Shown: in pieces, positions 58,201-64,000 of the stretch
Position numbering within the stretch: the stretch's first letter is position 1
Layout of the letters: each line of letters begins with the position of its first letter
Assembly (NCBI GenBank): GCA_029851415.1
Contig: CM056743.1
Span: 30,578,405-30,642,404, forward strand
Source: Eretmocerus hayati
Taxonomy: Eukaryota > Arthropoda > Insecta > Hymenoptera > Aphelinidae
Reading direction: 5' to 3'
DNA: 64,000 nt
The notes under the pieces: model-generated
What the model was told of the DNA's origin: nothing
Database searches by the model: none
Seen by the model: only the letters and a program-made list of their open reading frames with translations
Program-made: the position numbers and the translations under genes

Positions 58201-61200
58201 TTGACTTTCTGGAGTATACCAAGGTTCTTCCGGGTCAAGCACTTCCAGCGTGACCGTTGGGGAGAGACGTCGTACCACCCCTGCGTCCTCGATGACTGTC
58301 CTGAGGGCATCATCAACGGCCTCCGCTTCGGCCCCCTTCTCAAGCTCTATCAGGAGATGTCCTTTCTTCGACTCTCGGAGTTTGGAGACTTTAGTGGCTT
58401 ACTTGCTTCGCTTCTCCTCCTCGCTTCACTCTCCTGACCATGTCTGCGTAGGACAAGCCATCTTCTTTCACTTCTATTAAAATAGCGTCAGGTCTAACTC
58501 TCTTCCTGTTTTCTTCGCTCTTCTTCTCCTTGATCTTCACTCTTCTTCGTGTGTTGGCGACCTCTTTCATTTTTCTCCAGCCCTTGTTACGCTCTACTGT
58601 TTCCCATGGCTGGCTGCTGTCTGTGCAGGCTGACGCTGGTGTGCATGGCGTGAGTAGGGTCGTCTTGCCTACTCCTGCTCCCATCCCTCCGAAGTTGAAG
58701 TGCGCCGGCCTGACGGATGCTCTTATCACTTCCTTGTTGTCCATTCCCTGCTCTCGATTCATGGGGCTTGTGCAACCCCTTCTCTGTTGGCTCCCCTGTC
58801 CAATTCTTCGCGAAGATACAGTCAGACTCCATGGGACTGTCGAGGCTGGTGCCCCAGTGGCATCCTCGGCCACCATCTCCAAAGTGGAGCTGATTGCCTC
58901 CCTCATCTTCAAAGCTCTTGTCTTGGCAGTTTCCAGCCCATCACGTAGGCTGCTGGCCTTCAGCACGAGCTTCTTTGTCGACTTTTTAGCTGTCGCGTGC
59001 TCGTTGACTTCCTTTATGATATCATCGAGCACTTTCAGGATCTTCCCCATGAGTTCTTCCTCTCTCCAGTGGACCTCTTTGAACTCATCCCAGCTTGTTT
59101 TGAGGTCAGGCGTGTTAGTTCTGCCCGACTTCTGTCGGCTGGCGCCATGCGTGTTGTTGTCGCCAGTCTCCATCGTTTCCACATCATCTCGCTCTTTACT
59201 CGATGTTGCTGATGTTTGTGTTTGGGTGGGACACCTAGTTGGCAGTATCACTCCAAAATCGTCCAAATTTGTTCTTGATTCTGCCATCTTCAATTTCTTT
59301 GCTCCCCCTCAACTCACTGTGTGTCTCTGTTTGTGTTAGTGGTCCCACGTACTCACGCCCACCGGTGCTAGTTTTTTGTTCCTGGATCCCCCCATTTACC
59401 GACCGTGCCTACAGTCCGGTGGCCTCAGATGACGTTCCAACCCCCGCACCCTGCAGCATGGTCCCGTCCGATCACCAACCGGCAGTACTACAGAGGCGGG
59501 TTTGGAGTTCCCCCGTACCGTTAAGCAGGACTGCCTCTCCTCGTGGTTAGCGTGGGGTTCAGGTCCCCGTACTACCGGCGGCCCAGGAGCGATCACTGGT
59601 TTTAACGCGGTACCCCCCAGAGTGGGCGCGGACACAGCAGTGAGAGGATCGCCTCCGAGGGACCATTGCACTGGTAGCGTGCGTAGTGCGCTGTGTGTAT
59701 GGTATCGGTGTACTGTCAGTCTCCCGTTTAGTCCCGTCACTGTTAGTCCCCGTTTCCACCCGAGTCCTATCCCATCGCCATGCCCGCTGGTTTCGTGGTA
59801 GCATTCCCTAGTTCGGCCGGTCGCTATCCCCATAAGGGTTCTTGTGTTCCCTTGGAAAAGCCTGTGTTACCACTCAGCGAGAGAATGCCCGACTTGATTC
59901 AGGTCCTCGCATCACTCTTGTGGCTCGATGCATATACGATAAAGATACCCTGTATCGACAAGGTCACCGCGTTGCTTCTCACCAACTTCCGGTCTACCCC
60001 TCGGAACCAGTAAGACCCTCGATGGCCGGCTCGAAGTGTCCACGCGGATTCGCCTATTTATTCGGTGTAATGATGTATTGTGTATCTGCGACTCCTTGTC
60101 TGCGCTCGCTTATTTTGCATACTCTGCATATTCACGAATAACCAGAGAGGTTGAGGATCGTATCGATCCCCAGTTACTCTGGCCGTGCCACTATCCGCAC
60201 CCTGTGGACGCACCAATGCTCTACCTCAACACGGTTCCTGGGAAAGCAGTTCGTATGTATAAGTTCCTACCAATTTGAGTACAAACTTGTAACGCAGAGT
60301 GTTCTTCGAATAATAAACTTTACAGCTACTCTAAACATCGACAACAGTCAATTGTTTCTTCGAAAAAGTACGAAATATAAATGAAAATTAAACGAACTTA
60401 CTTGTGAGTGAAGTTCTTTCCAAATTATATGAGGCCCTACACTTGATAAGCAAGCTTATCAAACCCCAGAATAGAATACTCTGAAGCATGGTCTCACCAA
60501 GGAGTGTGAGATAGGGGTTTGAGCTGGGAGACGCTGAAGTCGCTCAACTTGGGAACAATTTGCACAGGATGGGAAAATTTTTTGAAAATTCTTTTCAAAT
60601 TTCACCATATTGGACTGAGATTGCTCTAAATTGCACAACCTTTACTTGAAGGGGTCAGAAAAATGCAAGATGCCTTTTGGAGGGCTCCGGATAAGACCCA
60701 GATAAATCGTTTCATATTTTCCAAAGAATGAATCTCGTGTTTTAGAGACTTGTTTTCATCGGTATATTCTTTTGGAAAAGATTACTCTCGAGTCGGATTC
60801 ACGAGCTTCTAATTTAAGTAGCGTCTTGGTAATTATGCCAGACAGTAGATTCTAATGGAGACAGGCTCCAAAACATCAAAGCCATTTTTTAAAAATCTCA
60901 AATAGACTTATACCACTAACATTCTGATCCGGAGCCCTTGAATTTCAAGAAAAATCTTTGAATTCCAAGCAATGATTATTATCAATTTAGAACGACGATC
61001 AGCCCTTCACATTTCTAACACGTTCACTGCGACGGGTCTTACCGGTGTGAGCCGCGCGACGGGTCCCACCAACGGGACCCGTTTTTGTTCGGGTTCTAGT
61101 GTACACCAAATGACGTGGACACATTCAATGGCTTATGTTGCGATTTTGACTCATTATATACGATGTCAAGGTCATATATGTGCACGCCAGTGTCAGTATC

Positions 61201-62061
61201 GGACTTGATTTGTATAAGTTACTCGATAAAAACTGAATTTCCGCACTCGATAAATAACATAAAAATAGCTAGTGAACTGTGAATTCATCGAGCCCTTTCG
61301 AATTTTCCACAACGTATCTTGGCTCATTCAAAAACTTATGTCAAAAGCTACAAAACGGGCCCAGGTACGCGTAATTTGAGTGTCAGAGAGCCGAGAAATC
61401 AGGAAGAAATGACCACGAGGCAAACCGACTAAATGGTTGACATTGCAACTGCACTTTCTCTCTCCTCAATCTGTCTCACATCTCTCCGTGAGCGAAGAAC
61501 TTCTCGTATTCAAAGTTAAAGAGTATCCCGAATGAGAGCTTCTGTAAGTATCATGGATTCACGAGGATAGAACATCATACTCGTGTGGATTGCAATCGCG
61601 CTTTGCGTTTCATACCAGACAAAAGCTCACAGCCCATAGTCCATGCTAGTGAATCACTCTAACGATACTGGGAAATCAGAATTACTTATTTTGGTAGTTC
61701 GATCATTTACCTCATTTCTCATTATTCGTAAGGATCTCATAAATAGCAGTCAAACTAATAACATTGCAAAAAGTTTGACTTTTATATTACGTACAAAATC
61801 ATGCGTTTGTATACCCTCTCGCACTCTGGGACGGAATGCCGGTTTTTACCGTCGCAGTGAGCGTGTTAACTTTAGTCGGCTGCTTCGATATTTGGCTTAT
61901 CGTTTCTTTATTACAATTTAGCTCACTATCGGGGTCCATTTCGGTTACATATTTGCAGTCCGTAATGCAGCAGTTGGTTTCGCAGCTCTTCTACATTTTT
62001 TCTTCATATTTTTACCTGGACAACGATTGATTGACTGTAACGAGGAATTGGCATTTCTTTG
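34092..62061 (+). CDS. Insect odorant receptor gene, partial (exon chain spans 28 kb)
   Basis: Insect ORs are seven-helix membrane proteins with an intracellular N-terminus. They form ligand-gated cation channels with the co-receptor Orco in olfactory neurons. The chain of exons 34092-34226, 34296-34418, 46729-46846, 48832-49099, 49960-50079, 51700-51793, (61498-61543) and 61959-62061 has compatible phases, consensus GT-AG borders and no internal stop, giving about 335 codons (usual length near 400). Family signs in order: TM1 and TM2, GIAEDW after TM2, an IPFYRPWN loop before TM4, [24 protein letters not shown] before TM5, and LPGQRLID after TM6. The start exon and the TM7 end are missing, the latter probably beyond the window. 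The introns are swollen by mobile DNA. Function and expression are not shown by the sequence. Confidence 0.75.
34296..34418 (+). CDS. OR exon: TM2 region
   Basis: The acceptor ATTTACTGTAG and donor CAG|GTAGCT bound 41 codons in phase 0. The segment [20 protein letters not shown] is a membrane helix followed by the basic step typical of OR TM2. It joins in phase to the exon at 46729. Confidence 0.7.
35106..35228. repeat. Hairpin with CGCTTCGCTCG loop
   Basis: TATGACACTGC and GCAGTGTCATA form the outer stem; GGACGGGTA/TACCCGTCC and inner blocks also pair around the central CGCTTCGCTCG. The arms are about 50 bp, imperfect. Confidence 0.65.
36626..36790. repeat. piggyBac-like MITE fragment
   Basis: CTCGTTCACTGCGATAG after TTGA (36622-36625) resembles the end at 61019, and the next 150 bp share blocks with 61082-61240 (GTTTCAGTATCGG, GTTATA, AATTCAGTTTT). 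The second end was not found. Confidence 0.5.
36900..37305. repeat. Inverted GGAT/ATCC minisatellite
   Basis: About 190 bp of (GGAT)-type tetranucleotide units turn into about 200 bp of the complementary (ATCC) type near 37095. The two halves could fold on each other. Open frames through it are repeat translations. Confidence 0.85.
37549..37579. repeat. Short perfect hairpin
   Basis: AAATCCCCGTGG and CCACGGGGATTT with a five-base loop. Confidence 0.6.
37677..39092. mobile_element. TIR repeat, 'TGCCCCC' family, copy 3 (1416 bp)
   Basis: The ends TAAGGTAAGTGTACCCAACA and its inverse (…GTTGGGTACACTTACCTTA, ending 39092) are intact. GTACCCAACATGCCCCC blocks sit at 37686, 37704, 38068 and inverted at 38868. 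Internal blocks TTTAGCTCATTTTGAAG/CTTCAAAATGAGCTAAA form hairpins. It has no transposase frame. It is the best-preserved copy in the window. Confidence 0.75.
39362..39484. repeat. Cluster of short palindromes
   Basis: AAAAGGCTG-gacgagt-CAGCCTTTT, the perfect GGCTCTTCATGAAGAGCC (39450-39467) and TTTTCATGAAAA lie close together and share AAGGC/GCCTT cores. Confidence 0.6.
40530..40751 (+). CDS. Short open frame, function unknown
   Basis: 73 codons from ATG to TAG with non-repetitive composition (for example [19 protein letters not shown]). I do not recognise it. It ends nine bases before the first stem-loop at 40761. It may be part of the surrounding element or chance. Confidence 0.2.
   Translation: MLTRAINIALINPSASRYLTGKYTIPEGELALNVMITGMEDLRQVSYRNMRKFVTGMACAMRQLSGPQQWFIR
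40744..41520. other. GC-rich block inside the 2.8-kb element
   Basis: Composition shifts sharply to GC-rich, with repeated motifs such as AGCGCTGTAGAAGT / AGTGCTGTAGAAGT and GTCTCCCGAGC. All frames are interrupted. It resembles untranslated-region sequence of a non-LTR element or a captured fragment; the origin is unknown. Confidence 0.5.
40761..40810 (-). promoter_or_regulatory. Two tandem histone-type 3' stem-loops
   Basis: On the minus strand 40776-40761 reads GGCCCTTTTCAGGGCC followed by ACCA, and 40810-40795 reads AGCCCTTTTCAGGGCT. Both fit the 6-bp stem and TTTC loop of replication-dependent histone mRNA ends. No histone reading frame is present on the minus strand upstream (40811-41520) and no purine-rich downstream element is evident. 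Confidence 0.5.
43112..44799. mobile_element. hAT-like non-autonomous element (1688 bp)
   Basis: The ends TAGGGCTGGGAATATCCG and the inverse of the right end, TAGGGTTGGGAC, are hAT-type TIRs. The flanks are CCTAGAAT (43104-43111) and CCTAGAGT (44800-44807), an 8-bp target duplication with one change. Both subterminal zones (43120-43260, 44655-44785) are dense in GGATCCGGAT/ATCCGGATATCC motifs. No transposase is visible. Confidence 0.8.
44811..46277. repeat. 1.5-kb palindrome
   Basis: Arms of about 680 bp (44811-about 45490 and about 45570-46277) pair over most of their length, including AGACTGGGA-AAGTCCCC near the centre and TTTCATATAAGAGTTGTAGCC further out. The centre is about 75 bp. It begins four bases after the hAT target duplication. 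Open frames are mirrored non-genes. Confidence 0.75.
46278..46728. other. End of OR intron
   Basis: AT-rich. ATG at 46601 opens about 27 codons to a CAG|GTACCG donor-like site, but this does not fit the receptor phase and is not taken as an exon. Confidence 0.4.
46729..46846 (+). CDS. OR exon with GIAEDW motif
   Basis: The acceptor ATTCACAG and donor CAG|GTTAGT bound 118 nt (phase 0 in, 1 out). [14 protein letters not shown] followed by [16 protein letters not shown] matches the OR segment after TM2, where an acidic-Asp-Trp step precedes a basic turn and TM3. Confidence 0.75.
46861..48741. mobile_element. TIR element filling an OR intron (1881 bp)
   Basis: TIRs of about 180 bp begin AGTATATATGTTACCGTGAA and end …CGGTGACATATATACT, and carry many CAGTGAATG / CATTCACTG motifs. 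An inner inverted pair (about 47085-47200 and 47625-47740) lies inside. It takes 1881 of the 1985 intron bases. The flanks are GTATTAGTGA and GTATGATGCA, too different for a sure target duplication. Long TIRs would fit a Mutator-like MITE. Confidence 0.75.
48398..48440. repeat. GT microsatellite
   Basis: About 18 TG dinucleotide units within the 46861-48741 element. Confidence 0.8.
48832..49099 (+). CDS. OR exon: TM3 to TM4
   Basis: The acceptor CACTAATTTTCTAG, with a branch-point-like CTAAT, and donor CAG|GTAAGG bound 268 nt (phase 1 in, 2 out). The peptide has [20 protein letters not shown] (TM3), [20 protein letters not shown] (conserved aromatic/proline loop) and TM4 [20 protein letters not shown] ending in a cysteine-containing CCSLFKIV. 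This is the clearest OR segment. Confidence 0.85.
49100..49959. other. OR intron with a direct repeat
   Basis: A block of about 65 bp around AATAATCT-AGA-GG-TTTCCTTCG at about 49432-49495 recurs at about 49722-49798 in direct order. Nothing else is recognisable. Confidence 0.55.
49960..50079 (+). CDS. OR exon: intracellular loop
   Basis: The acceptor TTACTTTTAG and donor ACG|GTAAGG bound 120 nt (phase 2 in and out). It is hydrophilic, then [18 protein letters not shown], matching the OR loop before TM5 with its conserved His. Confidence 0.75.
50080..51699. other. OR intron, AT-rich
   Basis: 1.6 kb without recognisable elements except the motif cluster at 51383-51553. Confidence 0.5.
51383..51553. 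repeat. Cluster of GTGCGTAAAG motifs
   Basis: Three forward copies (51383, 51396, 51418 with one change) are followed by five inverted copies (CTTTACGCAC or CTTTACACAC) within 171 bp. Confidence 0.7.
51700..51793 (+). CDS. OR exon: TM5
   Basis: The acceptor AATCAAACAG and donor ATA|GTGAGTG bound 94 nt (phase 2 in, 0 out). [18 protein letters not shown] then a hydrophobic run matches the OR 'IE..Y' signature and TM5. The frame also stays open past the donor to 51829 (TTC|GTAAGG), an alternative end that would give a longer TM5. Confidence 0.7.
51794..52039. other. OR intron start
   Basis: About 90 bp (51960-52080) resembles 60580-60680 in inverted order. No gene is seen. The intron continues through the recombinase remnant and the LINE. 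Confidence 0.45.
52332..52536 (+). mobile_element. Hammerhead-bearing insertion in the recombinase gene
   Basis: The 13-mer ATCAGCAATTTCT occurs at 52319-52331 and 52537-52549. Reading across the two copies restores the recombinase frame, so the 205 bp between is an insertion. Penelope-like retroelements carry hammerheads at their ends and make target duplications of about this size, so a truncated element of that kind is the likely source. A second 28-bp near-copy of the target flank (52354-52381) precedes the ribozyme. Confidence 0.7.
52369..52428 (+). ncRNA. Hammerhead ribozyme, type I minimal
   Basis: The core CTGATGA (52382-52388) and CGAAAC (52409-52414) followed by GTC (52415-52417) are in the standard order. 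Stem II is G, bulged A, GGTG paired with CACC, C. Stem III is two base pairs without loop, as in Penelope-type hammerheads. Stem I pairs GATCA…TTCC (from 52369) with GGAA…GATC (to 52428) around an internal loop. Cleavage would fall after the C at 52417. Activity is not shown. Confidence 0.7.
53440..54640 (-). repeat. Tandem repeats in LINE 3' UTR
   Basis: A unit of about 465-570 bp is repeated about 2.5 times. The marker GCGCTGGCAGGGCGTATCCC or a variant recurs at about 53498, 53961 and 54527, and GGTAGTCGGGGCGGAGGA-type blocks at 53891 and 54482. The open frames here are repeat translations. Confidence 0.8.
54819..55780 (-). pseudogene. LINE ORF2, thumb and C-terminal region
   Basis: Two overlapping frames (55361-55780 and 54819-55418) carry the post-RT region: [19 protein letters not shown] and [14 protein letters not shown], then [32 protein letters not shown] and a CxxC-type [18 protein letters not shown]. 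The latter is the Cys-rich C-terminal motif of R1-like ORF2. A frame break lies between them at about 55,400. Confidence 0.85.
55817..56722 (-). pseudogene. LINE ORF2, reverse transcriptase domain
   Basis: 301 codons. RT blocks in order: [62 protein letters not shown], then the motif-A region [35 protein letters not shown], and the motif-C box [10 protein letters not shown]. The catalytic Asp of motif A is Gly here, and the PQG of the B motif is AQG, so polymerisation would be lost. A frame break separates it from the thumb region. Confidence 0.9.
56601..57059 (-). pseudogene. LINE ORF2, linker between endonuclease and RT
   Basis: Frame-shifted pieces: [20 protein letters not shown] (56865-57059), and a shifted frame down to 56601 that leads into the RT region. 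The YWW..EI…R pattern is usual for the linker of R1-like ORF2. At least two frame breaks. Confidence 0.65.
57063..57815 (-). pseudogene. LINE ORF2, APE-type endonuclease
   Basis: It starts [19 protein letters not shown] with the conserved Asn and SEQY Glu (57624-57815). After a frame break at about 57,565-57,620 follow [17 protein letters not shown] (D-x-N), [15 protein letters not shown] and [10 protein letters not shown] (S-D-H). All main APE-endonuclease blocks are present. The enzyme nicks target DNA to prime reverse transcription; R1-clade endonucleases often choose fixed sites. Confidence 0.85.
57816..59293 (-). pseudogene. LINE ORF1, gag-like with zinc knuckle
   Basis: The N-terminal frame 58391-59293 (300 codons) is charged and Lys/Glu-rich with a probable coiled region ([20 protein letters not shown]). 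After a frame break the part to 57816 has the RNA-binding end: [20 protein letters not shown], then [14 protein letters not shown], a complete CCHC knuckle. The second knuckle is broken by frameshift (CFNWGK). ORF1 of R1 elements packages the element RNA. Long frames on the plus strand here are shadows. Confidence 0.8.
59294..60290 (-). other. LINE 5' UTR
   Basis: GC-rich, non-coding, ending where composition returns to AT-rich near 60290. The exact 5' end is not defined by a target duplication. Confidence 0.55.
60291..61018. other. OR intron between LINE and MITE
   Basis: AT-rich. About 60580-60680 is the inverted partner of 51960-52080. No exon is recognised, although one OR exon may be hidden in this intron. 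Confidence 0.45.
61019..61865. mobile_element. piggyBac-like MITE (847 bp)
   Basis: CACGTTCACTGCGACGG (61019) and the inverted CCGTCGCAGTGAGCGTG (ending 61865) are TIRs with about 37 bp of partial pairing. The flanks are CTAA (61015-61018) and TTAA (61866-61869). The internal palindrome GACGGGTCCCACCAACGGGACCCGT (61058-61082) is typical of the family copies at 8091 and 28380. Confidence 0.55.
61498..61543 (+). CDS. Tentative small OR exon
   Basis: 46 nt between an AG after a pyrimidine-rich tract and the donor TCT|GTAAGT, phase 0 in and 1 out, which bridges the phase change between the exons at 51700 and 61959. The peptide [15 protein letters not shown] would sit between TM5 and TM6. Against it: it lies inside the apparent piggyBac-like MITE 61019-61865, and it is short enough to be chance. 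Confidence 0.3.
61959..62061 (+). CDS. OR exon: TM6 and GQRLID motif
   Basis: The acceptor ATATTTGCAG and donor TTTG|GTGAGT bound 103 nt (phase 1 in, 2 out). [20 protein letters not shown] then [13 protein letters not shown] is the OR TM6 end with the conserved Gly-Gln…Asp box and the Trp step. The next exon (TM7 and C-terminus) should start with one base; none was found before 64000. Confidence 0.8.
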
Positions 62062-62147
62062 GTGAGTCACGGAGAAATTATTATGGCCCATGTTATTGAT
62101 ATCAAACAAAATAATATAATCACTGCAACGTGGATATCGTGTATTTC

Positions 62148-62956
62148 AAAATGGGACTCTATTGCTTCCCCGCTCTAATAGTTAAAACCATTCCAAGAAC
62201 ACCTCGTCTTTGCGAGGCATGATACAAGGAAGTTTACGATCGTAAGATCGCAGTCGAAAAATAATTCAAAATTAAGCGTTTCGGTGCAGCAACACCAGAG
62301 CCATCTCATCAGTGCCCCTCTGGGTGCCTTGGTCAGACGCTTGCCTCTGATCGCACCGAGGACTTTATTGTGAGCAGACGATCCGAATTTTACTCGGGAA
62401 AGTGAGTGAAAATTGGACGCCGCCTACTGGTACTGTGCGCAATTGAAAGCCATGCGCGGCAAAATTCAAATGCAATGCTTCTATTGAGCGGTAATTTATA
62501 AGAATTTCAAAATGGAACTTTATTCTGGAGGTATTCTTGGAATGGTTTTAACTATCAGAGCGGGGAAGCAATAGGGTCCCATTTTGAAATCCTCATGAAT
62601 TACCGCTCAATAGAAGCATTGCATTTGAATTTTGCCGCGCATGGCTTTCAATTGCGCACAGTACCAGTAGGCGGCGTCCAATTTTCACTTGCTTTCGCGA
62701 GTAAAATTCGGATCGTCTGCTTACAATGAAGTCCTCGGTGCTATCAGAGGCAAGCGTCTGCCCAAGGCACCCAGAGAGGCACTGATGAGGTGGCTCTGGC
62801 GTTGCTGCACCGAAACGCTTAATTTTGAATTATTTTTTGACTGCGATCTTACGATCGTAAACTTCCTTGTATCATGCCTCGCAAAGACGAGATGTTCTTG
62901 GAATGGTTTTAACTATTAGAGCGTGGAAGCAATAGAGTCCCATTTTGATATTCTTA
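62148..62956. repeat. Fold-back element, about 360-bp arms
   Basis: Arms 62148-62510 and 62595-62956 are inverted copies with few changes (for example CTTTGCGAGGCATGATACAA and its inverse). The centre is about 85 bp. A block GTGGATAT-GTGTA-TTCAAA occurs just outside both ends (about 62130 and 62996) in direct order, like a long target duplication. A partial third copy of the inner arm sequence follows (62951-62990). Confidence 0.75.
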
Positions 62957-64000
62957 TGAATTACCGCTCAATAGAAGCATTGCATTTGAATGAAGTGGAT
63001 ATTGTGTAATTCAAAGTATAAGTGCGCATCTCGATTTTGCTATCAAAATTGGACGAAGCAAGTACGATGTAAATGATGAACTGATTGGAATTACTCGTTT
63101 TACATACCACAAATACTATGCAAACATTTCAGGCCAGGTTGCTGGTCGAAATTTGCACAGAAGATGAATCAATAATCACAATTTTAACTTTGCTTTTATG
63201 GGGTCGGTACGCACCCTTCCCTCCCTCCCTCCTTTCCAAAAACGCTCTAAAAAACGCTCATGTATGGAGAATGTGGTTAAACTCGATACAACAACACCAT
63301 TTTTAGGTTCACGCTGAAATGGTAGGTGGCACATCCAATAATTGATATTTATGAGAATTATTGTTTAAAAATTGAGGCACGGTATAAATAAATGAAGAAA
63401 ATATGAATTTTCGTGTTTCGGTTCTTCTGTTATAAGTCGGAAAATCCCGATTGTTCGGAAAAACTTGTGGAGAAATAATCCGTATATTGTTCATAGATCT
63501 ACAAATATGATCTGTAATATTTTTCTCACAAAATGCATCCCATCGAAGTTATTATTGGTTACAGTTAAGATCGAATTTGTTCGAATATATTCGCTAAAAG
63601 TGTTAGTAATGGGTTTATACCCTTTTCTTACAGACAAATGAGTCGATTTTGAATAAAAAAGTTCTCTTGACGTTTTTTCTTACGTTTGATCGTTTTCGAA
63701 TCATGGTAATAATGTCGCAATTCCCAACTCTGAATGTAGTGCTTTTATGACTGCACTCGGAGTCAGAAGTCGCGGCGCTATTCTCATACGATCGCAAAAG
63801 ATCAAACTTAGTAAAAAATACCAGAAGACCTTATTCGTTCAAAATTGACTCAATCTTCTTAGAAATATAGTTTGAACCCATTATCAACAATTTAGCGAAT
63901 ATATGGAAACAAATTCGATTATAATTTTGATCAAGAACAACTCTGAAGTGATGCATTCTGCGAGGAAAATAGTGTAGTTCATTCTTTTGGATTTTTGAAA
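62957..64000. other. Non-coding right end of window
   Basis: Apart from the direct repeat at about 62996, AT-rich sequence with no convincing exon. The frame at 63085-63306 shows no receptor features. Confidence 0.45.

Larger units (their letters stand above)
53405..60290 (-). mobile_element. R1-clade non-LTR retrotransposon, defective
   Basis: A GC-rich block against AT-rich flanks, read right to left: 5' UTR (about 60290-59294), ORF1 with zinc knuckles, then ORF2 with endonuclease, reverse transcriptase and C-terminal region, and a repeat-rich 3' UTR (about 54818-53405). Domain order and the C-terminal [13 protein letters not shown] and [10 protein letters not shown] motifs fit the R1 clade of arthropods. 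At least five frame breaks and a lost catalytic residue show it is dead. It lies antisense in the OR intron. Confidence 0.85.

Noticed and set aside
58530..59339. A 269-codon plus-strand open frame
   Set aside because: It is the antisense shadow of LINE ORF1.

Overview
The window is eukaryotic, very probably insect, and possibly hymenopteran; the order is a guess. The signs are split genes with GT-AG introns, an insect 7TM odorant-receptor (OR) gene, an R1-clade non-LTR retrotransposon, and hAT-, Tc1/mariner- and piggyBac-like non-autonomous DNA transposons. It is AT-rich and gene-poor. Most of it is nested mobile DNA, much of it folded into inverted repeats. Prokaryotic operons, CRISPR arrays, rRNA and tRNA genes were not seen.

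Layout. 0-10 kb: a TIR repeat (87-910), one candidate coding exon (1347-1481), a hAT-like element with an 8-bp target duplication (1816-2983), a perfect 27-bp-arm hairpin (3485-3542), other hairpins and fold-backs, a piggyBac-like MITE (7884-8125) and a TIR element rich in TGATCA (8786-10060). 10.1-26.7 kb: a 16.5-kb palindrome with arms of about 7.5 and 8.9 kb. The arms are co-linear over at least 6 kb with only scattered substitutions. They also differ by a hairpin insertion in the left arm and a threefold unit expansion in the right arm. 26.7-33.7 kb: a fold-back element interrupted, at a TA duplication, by a 5.8-kb long-TIR element that itself holds younger insertions.

34.1-62.1 kb (+ strand): an OR gene spread over about 28 kb. 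Seven exons join in compatible phases with consensus splice sites, and an eighth is tentative. The exons carry the conserved OR signatures. The introns hold most of the remaining mobile DNA: an inverted GGAT/ATCC minisatellite, the 37677-39092 TIR repeat, a 2.8-kb TIR element with two histone-type 3' stem-loops, a second hAT-like element, a 1.5-kb palindrome, a 1.9-kb element that almost fills one intron, a decayed tyrosine-recombinase gene, and a dead R1-clade LINE (minus strand, about 53.4-60.3 kb). The 5' end and the last C-terminal exon or exons of the receptor were not found.

The two most unusual observations are the giant palindrome and a small insertion of about 205 bp, carrying a hammerhead-ribozyme core, inside the tyrosine-recombinase gene. 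That insertion is flanked by an exact 13-bp duplication (52319-52331 and 52537-52549).
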